From Methanoculleus sp. UBA77 (GTDB lineage Archaea > Halobacteriota > Methanomicrobia > Methanomicrobiales > Methanoculleaceae), in the NCBI GenBank assembly GCA_002499455.1, contig DALN01000138.1, positions 1 to 14,221 of the forward strand: DNA of 14,221 nucleotides. The letters run 5' to 3'. The notes below the pieces were generated by a model. It did no database searches. It had not been told where the DNA came from and saw nothing but the letters and a program-made list of their open reading frames with translations. This document shows, piece by piece, positions 8,477 to 14,221 of the stretch. Positions within the stretch are counted from its first letter, which is position 1; each line of letters begins with the position of its first letter. The translations under genes and the position numbers were made by a program.

Positions 8477-9631
8477 TCACTCCCGCGTTCTTGAGATCAG
8501 TGCCAGCGCCAGGCCGAGGACGAGCGCCACGGTGCCGGGGATCAGGAAGAGCGAGGCAAGCATGCCCTGCTCGACCGCGACGAGGCCGGTCTCGCTGAAT
8601 CCCTGGAGGAACCGGAGCAGGAGAAAGATGCCGATGAGCATCGTGACAAGTCCGGGCAGGCCGATGTTCAGGAGCGGCCTCTTCTCCACGGCGAGCCAGA
8701 ACAGTGAGCCGAGGACTTCAAGTCCATGAGAGACGGGGTTCTTTGTGGATGTATCGAAATCACCGTACCTGCAGTTGATCGGCGTCTCGCCGATACGAAG
8801 ATGCTTCTCCTGTGCGATCCGGAGCATCTCCGATTCGGTCGAGAAATCGTCCTTTTTCAGTGTTCCCAGCATCGATTCCATGGTCTTCCTGTTCAATGCC
8901 CGGAAGCCGCACTGGGAATCGGTGATTGCGCTGCCGTTGCTGGATGCGAGATCGAGCACCGCCCGGCCGAACCTCCGGTAGAAGGGCATCTGGTCGAAGG
9001 TCCGAAAGCCGATGACGAGATCGGCGGTCCCGGCCTGGATTGGTTCGACGAGAAGGGGTATCTCGGCCGGGTTATGCTGGCCGTCCCCGTCCATGAGGAC
9101 GAGGCAGTCGTAGTTGCGGTCGACCGCATACCGGAGGGCGCTCTTGATCCCCTGGCCCTTCCCCCGGCGGGTCCCGTGGGAGATGACGGTTGCTCCGGCG
9201 TCCCGGGCGACCTTTGCGGTGCTGTCCATGCACCCGTCGTCGATCACCAGGACCTCGTCGACGTGCGACCGGGCTTTCAGGACGACCGAACCGATCGCAA
9301 CCTCTTCGTTGAAGCAGGGGATCGCCGCAAGCGTTCGGACCCTGTCCGGCCGCCGCAGCGGGACGGCGGCGGTCTCGGTGGTCTCGCCCACCACCCGCCG
9401 GTGCCCCGGGACCACCGGCGTCCGTAGCGGGGTAATCTGATCCTGGACCTCATAGTGGAGAGCAGGAAGTTCCAGCGGGCTCTCCTGGCCGATACTCCGG
9501 GGTATATGTCGTTCTATCCATCTGTCTCTCTCTGCATCTATGTACTGTGGCAACGGCACAGCTGTCTCTTCGGCGAACCACCCCTCCAGATGAGCGGGTG
9601 GTGTCGCCCGAACCGGATCCTTGTCGTACAT
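8477..9631 (-). CDS. GT2 glycosyltransferase, DPM1-like, with membrane anchor and long N-terminal extension
   Basis: A 384-residue GT2 (GT-A fold) glycosyltransferase similar to dolichyl-phosphate hexose synthases, predicted to load a sugar onto a polyprenyl/dolichyl phosphate at the inner membrane face. The catalytic domain runs from about 100 to 300: RTLAAIPCFNEE at 99-110, VLVIDDGCMDST at 127-138, the metal-binding DGDGQH at 181-186 and the acceptor-side DSQCGFRAL at 238-246. Two hydrophobic segments at about 321-341 and 357-380 anchor the C-terminus. The first ~98 residues have no domain I recognise and look polar and proline-rich. The ATG at 9631 is backed by AGAGGGG 7 nt upstream (9639-9645), so the long form is likely real. 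First gene of the glycan operon. Archaeal AglJ-like enzymes are the nearest functional comparison, but the transferred sugar is unknown. Confidence 0.9.
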   Translation of the reverse strand: MYDKDPVRATPPAHLEGWFAEETAVPLPQYIDAERDRWIERHIPRSIGQESPLELPALHYEVQDQITPLRTPVVPGHRRVVGETTETAAVPLRRPDRVRTLAAIPCFNEEVAIGSVVLKARSHVDEVLVIDDGCMDSTAKVARDAGATVISHGTRRGKGQGIKSALRYAVDRNYDCLVLMDGDGQHNPAEIPLLVEPIQAGTADLVIGFRTFDQMPFYRRFGRAVLDLASSNGSAITDSQCGFRALNRKTMESMLGTLKKDDFSTESEMLRIAQEKHLRIGETPINCRYGDFDTSTKNPVSHGLEVLGSLFWLAVEKRPLLNIGLPGLVTMLIGIFLLLRFLQGFSETGLVAVEQGMLASLFLIPGTVALVLGLALALISRTRE

Positions 9632-9673
9632 CCACTTTCCCCTCTTGACGTACTGAAACGGGACTGTGCCGGG

Positions 9674-9684
9674 ATATATTAATA
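9674..9684 (-). promoter_or_regulatory. TATA-like promoter of the glycan operon
   Basis: On the minus strand this reads TATTAATATAT, in a sharply AT-rich stretch (about 9674-9740) within GC-rich DNA. At the usual archaeal distance, transcription would start near 9654, giving a leader of about 22 nt that holds the AGAGGGG ribosome site. Two more AT-rich boxes just upstream (about 9687-9698 and 9706-9715) are alternatives. Confidence 0.55.
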
Positions 9685-9876
9685 GGTTATTATTAAATGG
9701 ATCTGTTTAATAAAATGGAGAATTAGCTGAATTTAATTGACACGGGCGCCGCGAAAATAGCACCAGAGTAGTTAAACTTTTCTGTCAGGCCGATCTGCGT
9801 TGAGACCCCGGATTGCCCGGCGGTAGAAGGGCCTGCAGAGTATGATTCCGGCGGGGGTGAGCCAGATTGTGTTTTG

Positions 9877-9903
9877 GTATCCGGAATATTTATGTCCGGA
9901 TAC
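9877..9903. repeat. Perfect 9-bp inverted repeat with AT-rich spacer
   Basis: GTATCCGGA at 9877-9885 and TCCGGATAC at 9895-9903 are perfect reverse complements around the 9-nt spacer ATATTTATG. The whole element is 27 bp. The AT-rich centre could be a regulator-binding operator overlapping a TATA-like sequence, or the loop of an RNA hairpin. It lies about 245 bp upstream of the GT2 start and 150 bp beyond the truA stop. Confidence 0.6.
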
Positions 9904-10020
9904 TCTGGATGACCGGTAAAACACTGAATTTACCCTGCCGCACCTCCTTTACATGATTCATCGCCTGCGATATGATCCTTTTAAAGCAGCGATGCTGAGA
10001 GGTGCCTATTTCCCGTCTAT

Positions 10021-10051
10021 CTCTTCCGGTTGCTTGCCTCGACCGGAGGAG
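10021..10051 (-). terminator. Hairpin directly after the truA stop codon
   Basis: Bases 10021-10030 and 10042-10051 form a 10-position inverted repeat around an 11-nt loop; one position pairs only as G-U on the plus strand and is a C-A mismatch on the minus strand. It begins at the base next to the truA stop (10052-10054). No U-tract follows, so it may be a 3'-end stabilising or pausing hairpin. Confidence 0.45.
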
Positions 10052-10897
10052 TTATCCAGGTTTGCCCGCCGCCGCACCGGGGACCGGTGGGCGATCGTGA
10101 TCCGGGCCGGTCTCCGGCATAAGGTGTGCGGAGACCTCGGCCATGAGGGTGTGGTAGCGGCGGCGATCGGCAAGGTAACGGGAGCTCTTCTCGTCGACCG
10201 GGAGCGGGGTGAAGGGGATGCCGCAGTCGATATCCCAGAGGATCAGGCCTTCCGGAGGAGCGGCAGGGAGCCTCTGCTCCCCCGGTTCGTCAAGGAGCCG
10301 GGTGATCTTCCCGGCATCGGCCTCTCCTCTTCCGACCCACTCGAGCGCCGTTGCCATGCACCGGACCATGTTCCAGAGGAAACTCTCGCCGGTCACCTCG
10401 AAGACCGCAAACGGCCCCTCCTCCACGACGCGAGCCGCAAGGATGGTCCGTTCCGGGTTCCTCTCGCTCGTGCGGGAGAACGACGAGAAGTCGTGTCTGC
10501 CGAGGAACGACTGTGCTGCCGCATGCATGGCGGCAGTGTCGCCGGGGATCGGGGTGAAGTAGTAGCGGTAGGTCCTCGATACGGCGCTGTAGCGGGGATG
10601 GAACCCCTCAGGCGCCTCTGTCCATGCCGTGCACCAGATGTCGGCCGGGAGCACCGGGTTCAACGCCGTGATCGCCCGGTCGGGGAGATCCGTCGTAAAC
10701 GAGCAGACCTGGTTTCTGGCATGCACCCCTCGGTCCGTCCGGCCGGCGGTGGCAAAGCTTGCCTCCCGCCAGTCGTCGAAGAGGCGCAGGCGCCTGCACG
10801 CCTGGATGAACTCCCCTTCCACGGTCCGGAGCCCCGGCTGCACCTGCGAGCCGAAGAAGCGGTCCCCGAAGTACGAGAATCGGAACGCCAGTTTCAT
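10052..10897 (-). CDS. truA: tRNA pseudouridine synthase A
   Basis: Converts uridines of the tRNA anticodon arm (positions 38-40 in the bacterial enzyme) to pseudouridine in the cytoplasm. The 281-residue protein opens MKLAFRFSYFGDRFFGSQVQP, the family N-terminus, and holds the catalytic motif GRTDRGVHA at 52-60 with the nucleophile D55. RTYRYYF carries the conserved active-site tyrosine region, and FLWNMVRCMA is the typical C-terminal motif. Its ATG at 10897 overlaps the stop of the upstream PHP gene as ATGA, so its translation is probably coupled to that gene. The last ~20 residues are proline- and glycine-rich and unlikely to be catalytic. A hairpin abuts the stop. Confidence 0.96.
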   Translation of the reverse strand: MKLAFRFSYFGDRFFGSQVQPGLRTVEGEFIQACRRLRLFDDWREASFATAGRTDRGVHARNQVCSFTTDLPDRAITALNPVLPADIWCTAWTEAPEGFHPRYSAVSRTYRYYFTPIPGDTAAMHAAAQSFLGRHDFSSFSRTSERNPERTILAARVVEEGPFAVFEVTGESFLWNMVRCMATALEWVGRGEADAGKITRLLDEPGEQRLPAAPPEGLILWDIDCGIPFTPLPVDEKSSRYLADRRRYHTLMAEVSAHLMPETGPDHDRPPVPGAAAGKPG

Positions 10898-11559
10898 TGA
10901 TGCACCGTTCGGTGTATCCTGCGGAGCGCACCTTTGATGGACTGGCGTGTGTAGGTATGCAGCGGGGTCATCTTCCCGCCGGCCATCGTCTTTCCTTCCC
11001 GGATCGCGGCGAGGATCGAGGCAAGATCGGGCTCCGCTGCGACGTAGGTTACCCCGAACCCGACGTAACGGGCATTATGGGCGTCACTCCCGGCAACCCC
11101 GGGCTTCCCGAACTTCCGCGCGATGACCGCGGCCTTTCTGTTCGCCGAACCGGTGATGTAGCGGCTGTTGAAGACCTCCACCGCATCCACCGCCCCGATC
11201 CCGGCCGCGAGCCGTCTCCCGACGCCGTGACGCCAGCGGTGGTAGGGGTGCGGCAGAACCAGGAGAGCGCCGCGGGCACGGGCGAGAGCGACGGTCTCAA
11301 AGAAGTCGAGCCCTGCCGGCAGGGGCTCCGTGACGCCGAGAGCGAGGAGGTGGCCCTGTTTCGTCGATATCTCGGTGCCCGGGATCACGGTCACGGGGGT
11401 GTCGCACTGCAGGGCATAGAGGGCGCCGTCCACCGTGTCGTGATCGGTGATCGCGACGGCGTCAAGACCGACCGCCTCCGCCCGCCGGAGGATTTCCTCT
11501 ACACCGCTCTCCCCGTCCTTGGAGAATCCGGTGTGGACATGCAGATCGCACCGCAGCAT
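10894..11559 (-). CDS. PHP-domain metal-dependent phosphoesterase
   Basis: A stand-alone PHP-fold hydrolase of 221 residues that is predicted to cleave a phosphoester with bound divalent metals in the cytoplasm. All the expected metal-binding motifs are visible: DLHVHT at 5-10 (H7, H9), ITDHDT at 37-42, GTEIS at 61-65 (E63), LPHPYH at 102-107 (H104) and GSDAH at 157-161 (D159, H161). The substrate is unknown; characterised relatives act on nucleotides, histidinol phosphate or short RNAs, and this sequence does not choose between them. The ATG at 11559 gives the exact family N-terminus. No ribosome site precedes it, and a TATA-like box at 11586-11595 would start RNA only a few bases upstream, so the mRNA may be leaderless. 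It is co-transcribed with truA through a 4-bp overlap, which hints at, but does not prove, an RNA-related role. Confidence 0.9.
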   Translation of the reverse strand: MLRCDLHVHTGFSKDGESGVEEILRRAEAVGLDAVAITDHDTVDGALYALQCDTPVTVIPGTEISTKQGHLLALGVTEPLPAGLDFFETVALARARGALLVLPHPYHRWRHGVGRRLAAGIGAVDAVEVFNSRYITGSANRKAAVIARKFGKPGVAGSDAHNARYVGFGVTYVAAEPDLASILAAIREGKTMAGGKMTPLHTYTRQSIKGALRRIHRTVHQ

Positions 11560-11602
11560 GAGATCAGATTATGTACCGCCGCGAGAATAATAATTGAGAC
11601 GT
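11560..11602. promoter_or_regulatory. Compact divergent promoter region (43 bp)
   Basis: Only 43 bp separate the divergent PHP and DHPS-like start codons. A minus-strand box AATTATTATT (11586-11595) would serve the PHP-truA pair with a start near 11566. A plus-strand box GATTATGTA (11567-11575) would serve the DHPS-like gene with a start near 11596. Each box overlaps or nearly touches the other's start site, and both messages would be nearly leaderless. The boxes are read by eye. Confidence 0.45.
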
Positions 11603-13027
11603 ATGCGCATCCTGCTCCCGACCGGATCGGCAACGGTCAAGACTGTGAAGGCGGCGGCCGAGAGGTTCAGCGGCCGCCATGAGATCGACGTGGCGGTCAC
11701 CGGCGAACTCGCGTCGTTCCTTGCCCCCGGCGAACTCCGGCGGCTGCTTGCCGCGGGCAACTACGATATGGCGATCGTATCGGGGATGTGCACCGCGTCC
11801 TTTGCCGACGTCGAGCGCGAGGCCGGCGTCCCGGTCTACCGGGGCCCGCGGCACGCGACCGACCTTCCGCTGGTCCTCGCGGTGCTCGACCGCGTCACGC
11901 TCTCAAGGACCGTCCCTGCCGACGATTTCCTCGCCGAGACCCGCCGGGAGGAGGCCTGCCGGCAGGTTGCGCTCCGGGAGGCGGAGGCGGACGCCGACTT
12001 CATCATCCGGGGGGTGAAGATCGGCGGGGGAGCGCGGATGAAGGTGCTCGCGGAGATCATGGACGCGCATAAACGCGAGGACCTGCTCGCCGACGTCTGG
12101 CAGTTCTTTGCCGCCGGGGCCGATATCGTGGACCTGGGGTTCGGGTTCGACGCGACGCCCGAAGATGTCCGGCGGTGCTTTGCCGCCCTCGCGGAGGTGG
12201 AAGGCCCTCTCGCGGTCGATACCCAGGACTCCCGCCTGATCGCGGCGGCCCTTCCCCGCGCTGACCTGGTGCTCTCCCTGCACGAGGGAAACATCCCGGC
12301 TGTCGGGAAGGCGGTCGCGGACGCCGGGGCGGCCGCGGTCGTGGTGCCGGGCGAGCGGACACTTGAGGAGAACCTTGCGGCCGCACGAGCGGCCGGGATC
12401 GCCTGCCTGATCGCCGACCCCCTCCTCCAGCCCGTGGGATCCGGGCTCGTCGCTTCGCTCTCGGGGTTTTCGGGGGCCCCGCACCCGATCTTCTTCGGGG
12501 CGGGGAACGTCGTTGAACTGCTGGACGCCGACTCGCCCGGCATGAACGCCCTGCTCGCGGGGATGGCATACGAGGTCGGGGCCGCGGTCATCTTCACGAG
12601 CGAGCACAGCGACAAGACCCGCGGCTCGATCGGGGAGATGCGGCGGGCGACCGGGATGATGGCCCTCATGACCGGCCGCCCCTACCCCAAGGACCTGGGG
12701 ATCGACCTCCTGGTCATGAAGGAGAAACGGCGGCGGCGCGAACCGGCGCTCGCGTATGAGGGGATCGTGGACGCGGATCCTGCGCCCGAGGATATCGTCT
12801 ACGACCCTCTGGGCTGCATCCGCATCGGCATCGAGGGCGAGTATATCGTTGCGGTCCACAAGGGCCATGCCGTGCGGGGCAGGCACTGGGAAGACGTCTT
12901 TTACACGCTTCTTCGAGACGGACGCCTCTCCCGGCTCGACCACGCCGCCTACCTCGGGAAAGAACTCTTCAAGGCGGAGCTCGCCCTCCGGCTGGGCCGG
13001 AGCTTCGAGCAGGACGGGCCGTTCTGA
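11603..13027 (+). CDS. Dihydropteroate-synthase-like protein (archaeal family)
   Basis: A 474-residue archaeal protein with a dihydropteroate-synthase-like TIM-barrel in the middle and extra domains at both ends. Residues 1-125 form an N-terminal domain (MRILLPTGSATVKTV; DMAIVSGMCTA near 55-65). The barrel shows GADIVDLGFGFD at 172-183 (compare GADIIDIGG in true DHPS), VDTQDS at 205-210 and GAGNVVEL near 299-306. SEHSDKTRGS at 333-342 and a basic segment KEKRRRR lead into a C-terminal part of about 100 residues. Family members occur in archaea that use tetrahydromethanopterin, and a link to pterin chemistry has been proposed; the reaction is not settled as far as I know. I chose ATG 11603 over an in-frame TTG at 11594 because it gives MRILLPTG and fits a leaderless start. 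It diverges from the PHP-truA pair. Confidence 0.88.
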   Translation: MRILLPTGSATVKTVKAAAERFSGRHEIDVAVTGELASFLAPGELRRLLAAGNYDMAIVSGMCTASFADVEREAGVPVYRGPRHATDLPLVLAVLDRVTLSRTVPADDFLAETRREEACRQVALREAEADADFIIRGVKIGGGARMKVLAEIMDAHKREDLLADVWQFFAAGADIVDLGFGFDATPEDVRRCFAALAEVEGPLAVDTQDSRLIAAALPRADLVLSLHEGNIPAVGKAVADAGAAAVVVPGERTLEENLAAARAAGIACLIADPLLQPVGSGLVASLSGFSGAPHPIFFGAGNVVELLDADSPGMNALLAGMAYEVGAAVIFTSEHSDKTRGSIGEMRRATGMMALMTGRPYPKDLGIDLLVMKEKRRRREPALAYEGIVDADPAPEDIVYDPLGCIRIGIEGEYIVAVHKGHAVRGRHWEDVFYTLLRDGRLSRLDHAAYLGKELFKAELALRLGRSFEQDGPF

Positions 13028-13070
13028 GCGGCCCGATAATACTCACTTCTCGCGGCGGTAGCGGGGCCGC
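13028..13070 (+). terminator. GC-rich inverted repeat after the DHPS-like stop
   Basis: GCGGCCC at 13028-13034 begins right after the stop codon and is matched perfectly by GGGCCGC at 13064-13070, with a 29-nt loop. The stem is strong but the loop is long and there is no U-tract until an A/T-rich stretch from 13084. It may mark the transcript end or be chance. Confidence 0.3.
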
Positions 13071-13104
13071 ATCTGGATGTAGTTCTTAAAAATTATAATA
13101 ATGA

Positions 13105-13270
13105 TTATATATTCTATCGATTATTTTACTGCCTGTGGCAGCGGTGGGTTATGCCGGTTCATCCAGCAGGCGCCGACCGTGCTGTTCGCCGAAGGCTGAA
13201 ACCCTATCGACGGTTTGTCTCCGGAACCGGCCGTTCCCGCTGCCGTGGTTCATTTGCGTGGTGAAACTGC
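13105..13270 (+). promoter_or_regulatory. TATA-like promoter and ~135-nt leader of the cupredoxin-FAS1 gene
   Basis: TTATATATT at 13105-13113 lies in a strongly AT-rich block (13084-13128), an obvious archaeal promoter candidate. Transcription would start near 13135, leaving a leader of about 135 nt, long beside the short leaders elsewhere in the window. The leader contains short possible stems such as GGAAC/GTTCC near 13220-13235 and a GGTGAAA ribosome site (13260-13266) before the ATG. I recognise no known riboswitch. Confidence 0.5.
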
Positions 13271-14158
13271 ATGAGATGGAATCCAGTCACGATCGGGCTC
13301 TTAGCGGCCCTGGTGATCTGCTTCGTTGCCGTTCCCGCTCTCGCGGCGACCGCCGACGTTGCGATCCGCGGCGGGTCGTACTACCCCGCCTCACTGACGA
13401 TCGAGAGCAATACTACAGTCACCTGGACGAACTTCGATCCGGTAAGCCATACCGTCACGAGCACGAGCGGGATCTTCGACTCCGGGCCGATAGAAGAGGA
13501 TGAGACGTTCGAGTACACGTTCGACGATACAGGGACCTACCCGTACGGCTGCACGCTCAACGCCTCGACACAGCGGACGCCCATGCAGGGCGTCGTCATC
13601 GTCGTCCCGGAGGGGATGATCGTCACGCCGGGCGAGGAGCCGACGAACACGACGGTCGCGAGCGTGATCAACGGGAGCGAGTTCCTGACCACCTTTGCGG
13701 GTGCCCTGGAGAGCACCGAGGTCACGCGGCTGGTGCTTACTGACGGCGGGCCGTATACGGTCTTTGCACCGGGCGACGACGCTTTCGAGGCTCTCGGCAA
13801 CGAGACCCTTGCGGCGGTCTCAAACGATACGGAACTGCTCGAGACCCTGCTCATGCATCACGTCGTGGACGGAGCCCTCACCGTGGACGACCTGATGGCG
13901 GAGGCAAACGCCACCGGGAACGGCACGACGCTTGAGACGCTCACGGGTGATGCGCTCAACGTCAGCATCGTCGACGGCAGCCTCATGATAGGGAACGCCA
14001 CGATCCTGGTCGCCGATCTGGCCGCGGATAACGGCATCGTCCACATCATCGATATGGTCCTCGTGCCGGAGGGTCTCATCCCGCCGGAGAACGAAACCCC
14101 GGCGGAGAACGTGACGCCGGCCGTCAACGTCACTCCGGGCAGCTGGGTCATCCCCTGA
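13271..14158 (+). CDS. Secreted cupredoxin-fasciclin (FAS1) fusion protein
   Basis: A 295-residue exported protein. Residues 1-25 are a signal peptide (hydrophobic LLAALVICFVAVPALA, cleavage after ALA). Residues ~27-113 are a plastocyanin-like cupredoxin domain: H60 in DPVSHT, C94 in YPYGCTLN and M105 fit type 1 copper ligands, but the second histidine expected at C+3 is N97. Residues ~127-268 are a FAS1 adhesion domain with the H1 motif YTVFAPGDDAFEAL and H2 motif NGIVHIIDMVLVP. The tail 272-289 is three hexapeptides (PENETP, AENVTP, AVNVTP). I count 13 N-X-S/T sequons, so heavy glycosylation is plausible. There is no C-terminal membrane anchor, so it is likely released or bound to the cell envelope by other means. 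The ATG at 13271 has GGTGAAA just upstream. A role in surface adhesion or redox is inference. Confidence 0.92.
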   Translation: MRWNPVTIGLLAALVICFVAVPALAATADVAIRGGSYYPASLTIESNTTVTWTNFDPVSHTVTSTSGIFDSGPIEEDETFEYTFDDTGTYPYGCTLNASTQRTPMQGVVIVVPEGMIVTPGEEPTNTTVASVINGSEFLTTFAGALESTEVTRLVLTDGGPYTVFAPGDDAFEALGNETLAAVSNDTELLETLLMHHVVDGALTVDDLMAEANATGNGTTLETLTGDALNVSIVDGSLMIGNATILVADLAADNGIVHIIDMVLVPEGLIPPENETPAENVTPAVNVTPGSWVIP

Positions 14159-14170
14159 GTCTGCCCCACA

Positions 14171-14176
14171 TTTTTT
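14171..14176 (+). terminator. T-tract after the cupredoxin-FAS1 gene
   Basis: Six consecutive T bases begin 13 nt after the stop codon, the clearest U-tract at any gene end in the window and a good match to the oligo-U signals that end archaeal transcripts. A weak 5-bp stem (TCCGG/CCGGA) follows. The last 45 bases of the window show no gene I can support. Confidence 0.5.
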
Positions 14177-14221
14177 CCGGTCCCATCAGGCCGGATACCG
14201 AACGCGAGGACTTATGTCCCC

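Larger units (their letters stand above)
9632..10051. other. 420-bp intergenic region between GT2 and truA genes
   Basis: I see no convincing gene here. It holds the ribosome site and TATA-like boxes of the glycan operon at its left, a perfect inverted repeat at 9877-9903, and a hairpin next to the truA stop at its right. A 25-codon frame (ATG 9842, stop 9917-9919) spans the inverted repeat but has no ribosome site. About 9741-9876 shows nothing that I can name. Confidence 0.6.

Noticed and set aside
9842..9919. 25-codon frame spanning the inverted repeat
   Set aside because: It has no ribosome site and no recognisable product; the inverted repeat explains the sequence better.
9953..10900. 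315-codon plus-strand frame
   Set aside because: It is antisense to truA, which has clear catalytic motifs. The product has no family features.
11836..12943. Long minus-strand frames over the DHPS-like gene
   Set aside because: These are antisense frames with arginine/proline-rich products; the plus-strand gene shows clear motifs throughout.
13135..13503. 122-codon plus-strand frame from a GTG, covering the cupredoxin leader
   Set aside because: It runs out of frame into the signal-peptide gene, has weak codon bias and no motif. The leader is more likely untranslated.

Overview
This is a GC-rich window from what looks like a euryarchaeon, most likely a Methanomicrobiales methanogen of the Methanoculleus kind. 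That assignment is inference. It rests on strongly GC-biased codons, short AT-rich TATA-type promoters set in GC-rich DNA, leaderless-looking starts beside Shine-Dalgarno starts, an archaeal dihydropteroate-synthase-like protein, and a secreted, sequon-rich cupredoxin/fasciclin protein. No methanogenesis gene lies in the window, so the genus cannot be proved. I see no tRNA, rRNA, CRISPR array, insertion sequence or defence system.

Layout. (a) 2-1150, plus strand: a class I/II aminotransferase cut off by the left edge. (b) 1381-9631, minus strand: a six-gene surface-glycan operon, read from right to left. It runs: GT2 glycosyltransferase with a C-terminal membrane anchor, UDP-GlcNAc 2-epimerase (wecB), UDP-ManNAc dehydrogenase (wecC), GT4 glycosyltransferase, a toroid-like protein of unknown function, and a two-domain dehydrogenase/oxidoreductase. 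Most junctions are tight (19-bp gaps, a 16-bp overlap, an ATGA overlap). A TATA-like promoter sits just upstream of the GT2 gene. (c) 9632-10051: 420 bp without a convincing gene, holding that promoter, a perfect 9-bp inverted repeat and a hairpin next to the truA stop. (d) 10052-11559, minus strand: a PHP-domain phosphoesterase and truA, coupled by ATGA. (e) 11603-13027, plus strand: a dihydropteroate-synthase-like protein, diverging from the PHP gene across only 43 bp. (f) 13271-14158, plus strand: a secreted cupredoxin-FAS1 fusion with its own AT-rich promoter and a long leader.

How the genes work together. WecB and WecC should convert UDP-GlcNAc to UDP-ManNAc and then to UDP-ManNAcA, a sugar known from archaeal N-glycans and bacterial polysaccharides. 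The two glycosyltransferases would charge a lipid carrier and extend the glycan. The toroid protein and the two-domain oxidoreductase are translationally coupled and probably modify a sugar or the glycan; their chemistry is the least explained part of the window. The cupredoxin-FAS1 protein, with 13 N-glycosylation sequons, is the kind of surface protein such a pathway could decorate, though no direct link is shown.

I did not find a clearly new multi-gene system. The best leads are the toroid/oxidoreductase pair, the altered copper site of the cupredoxin, the overlapping divergent promoter, and hairpins that abut several stop codons.
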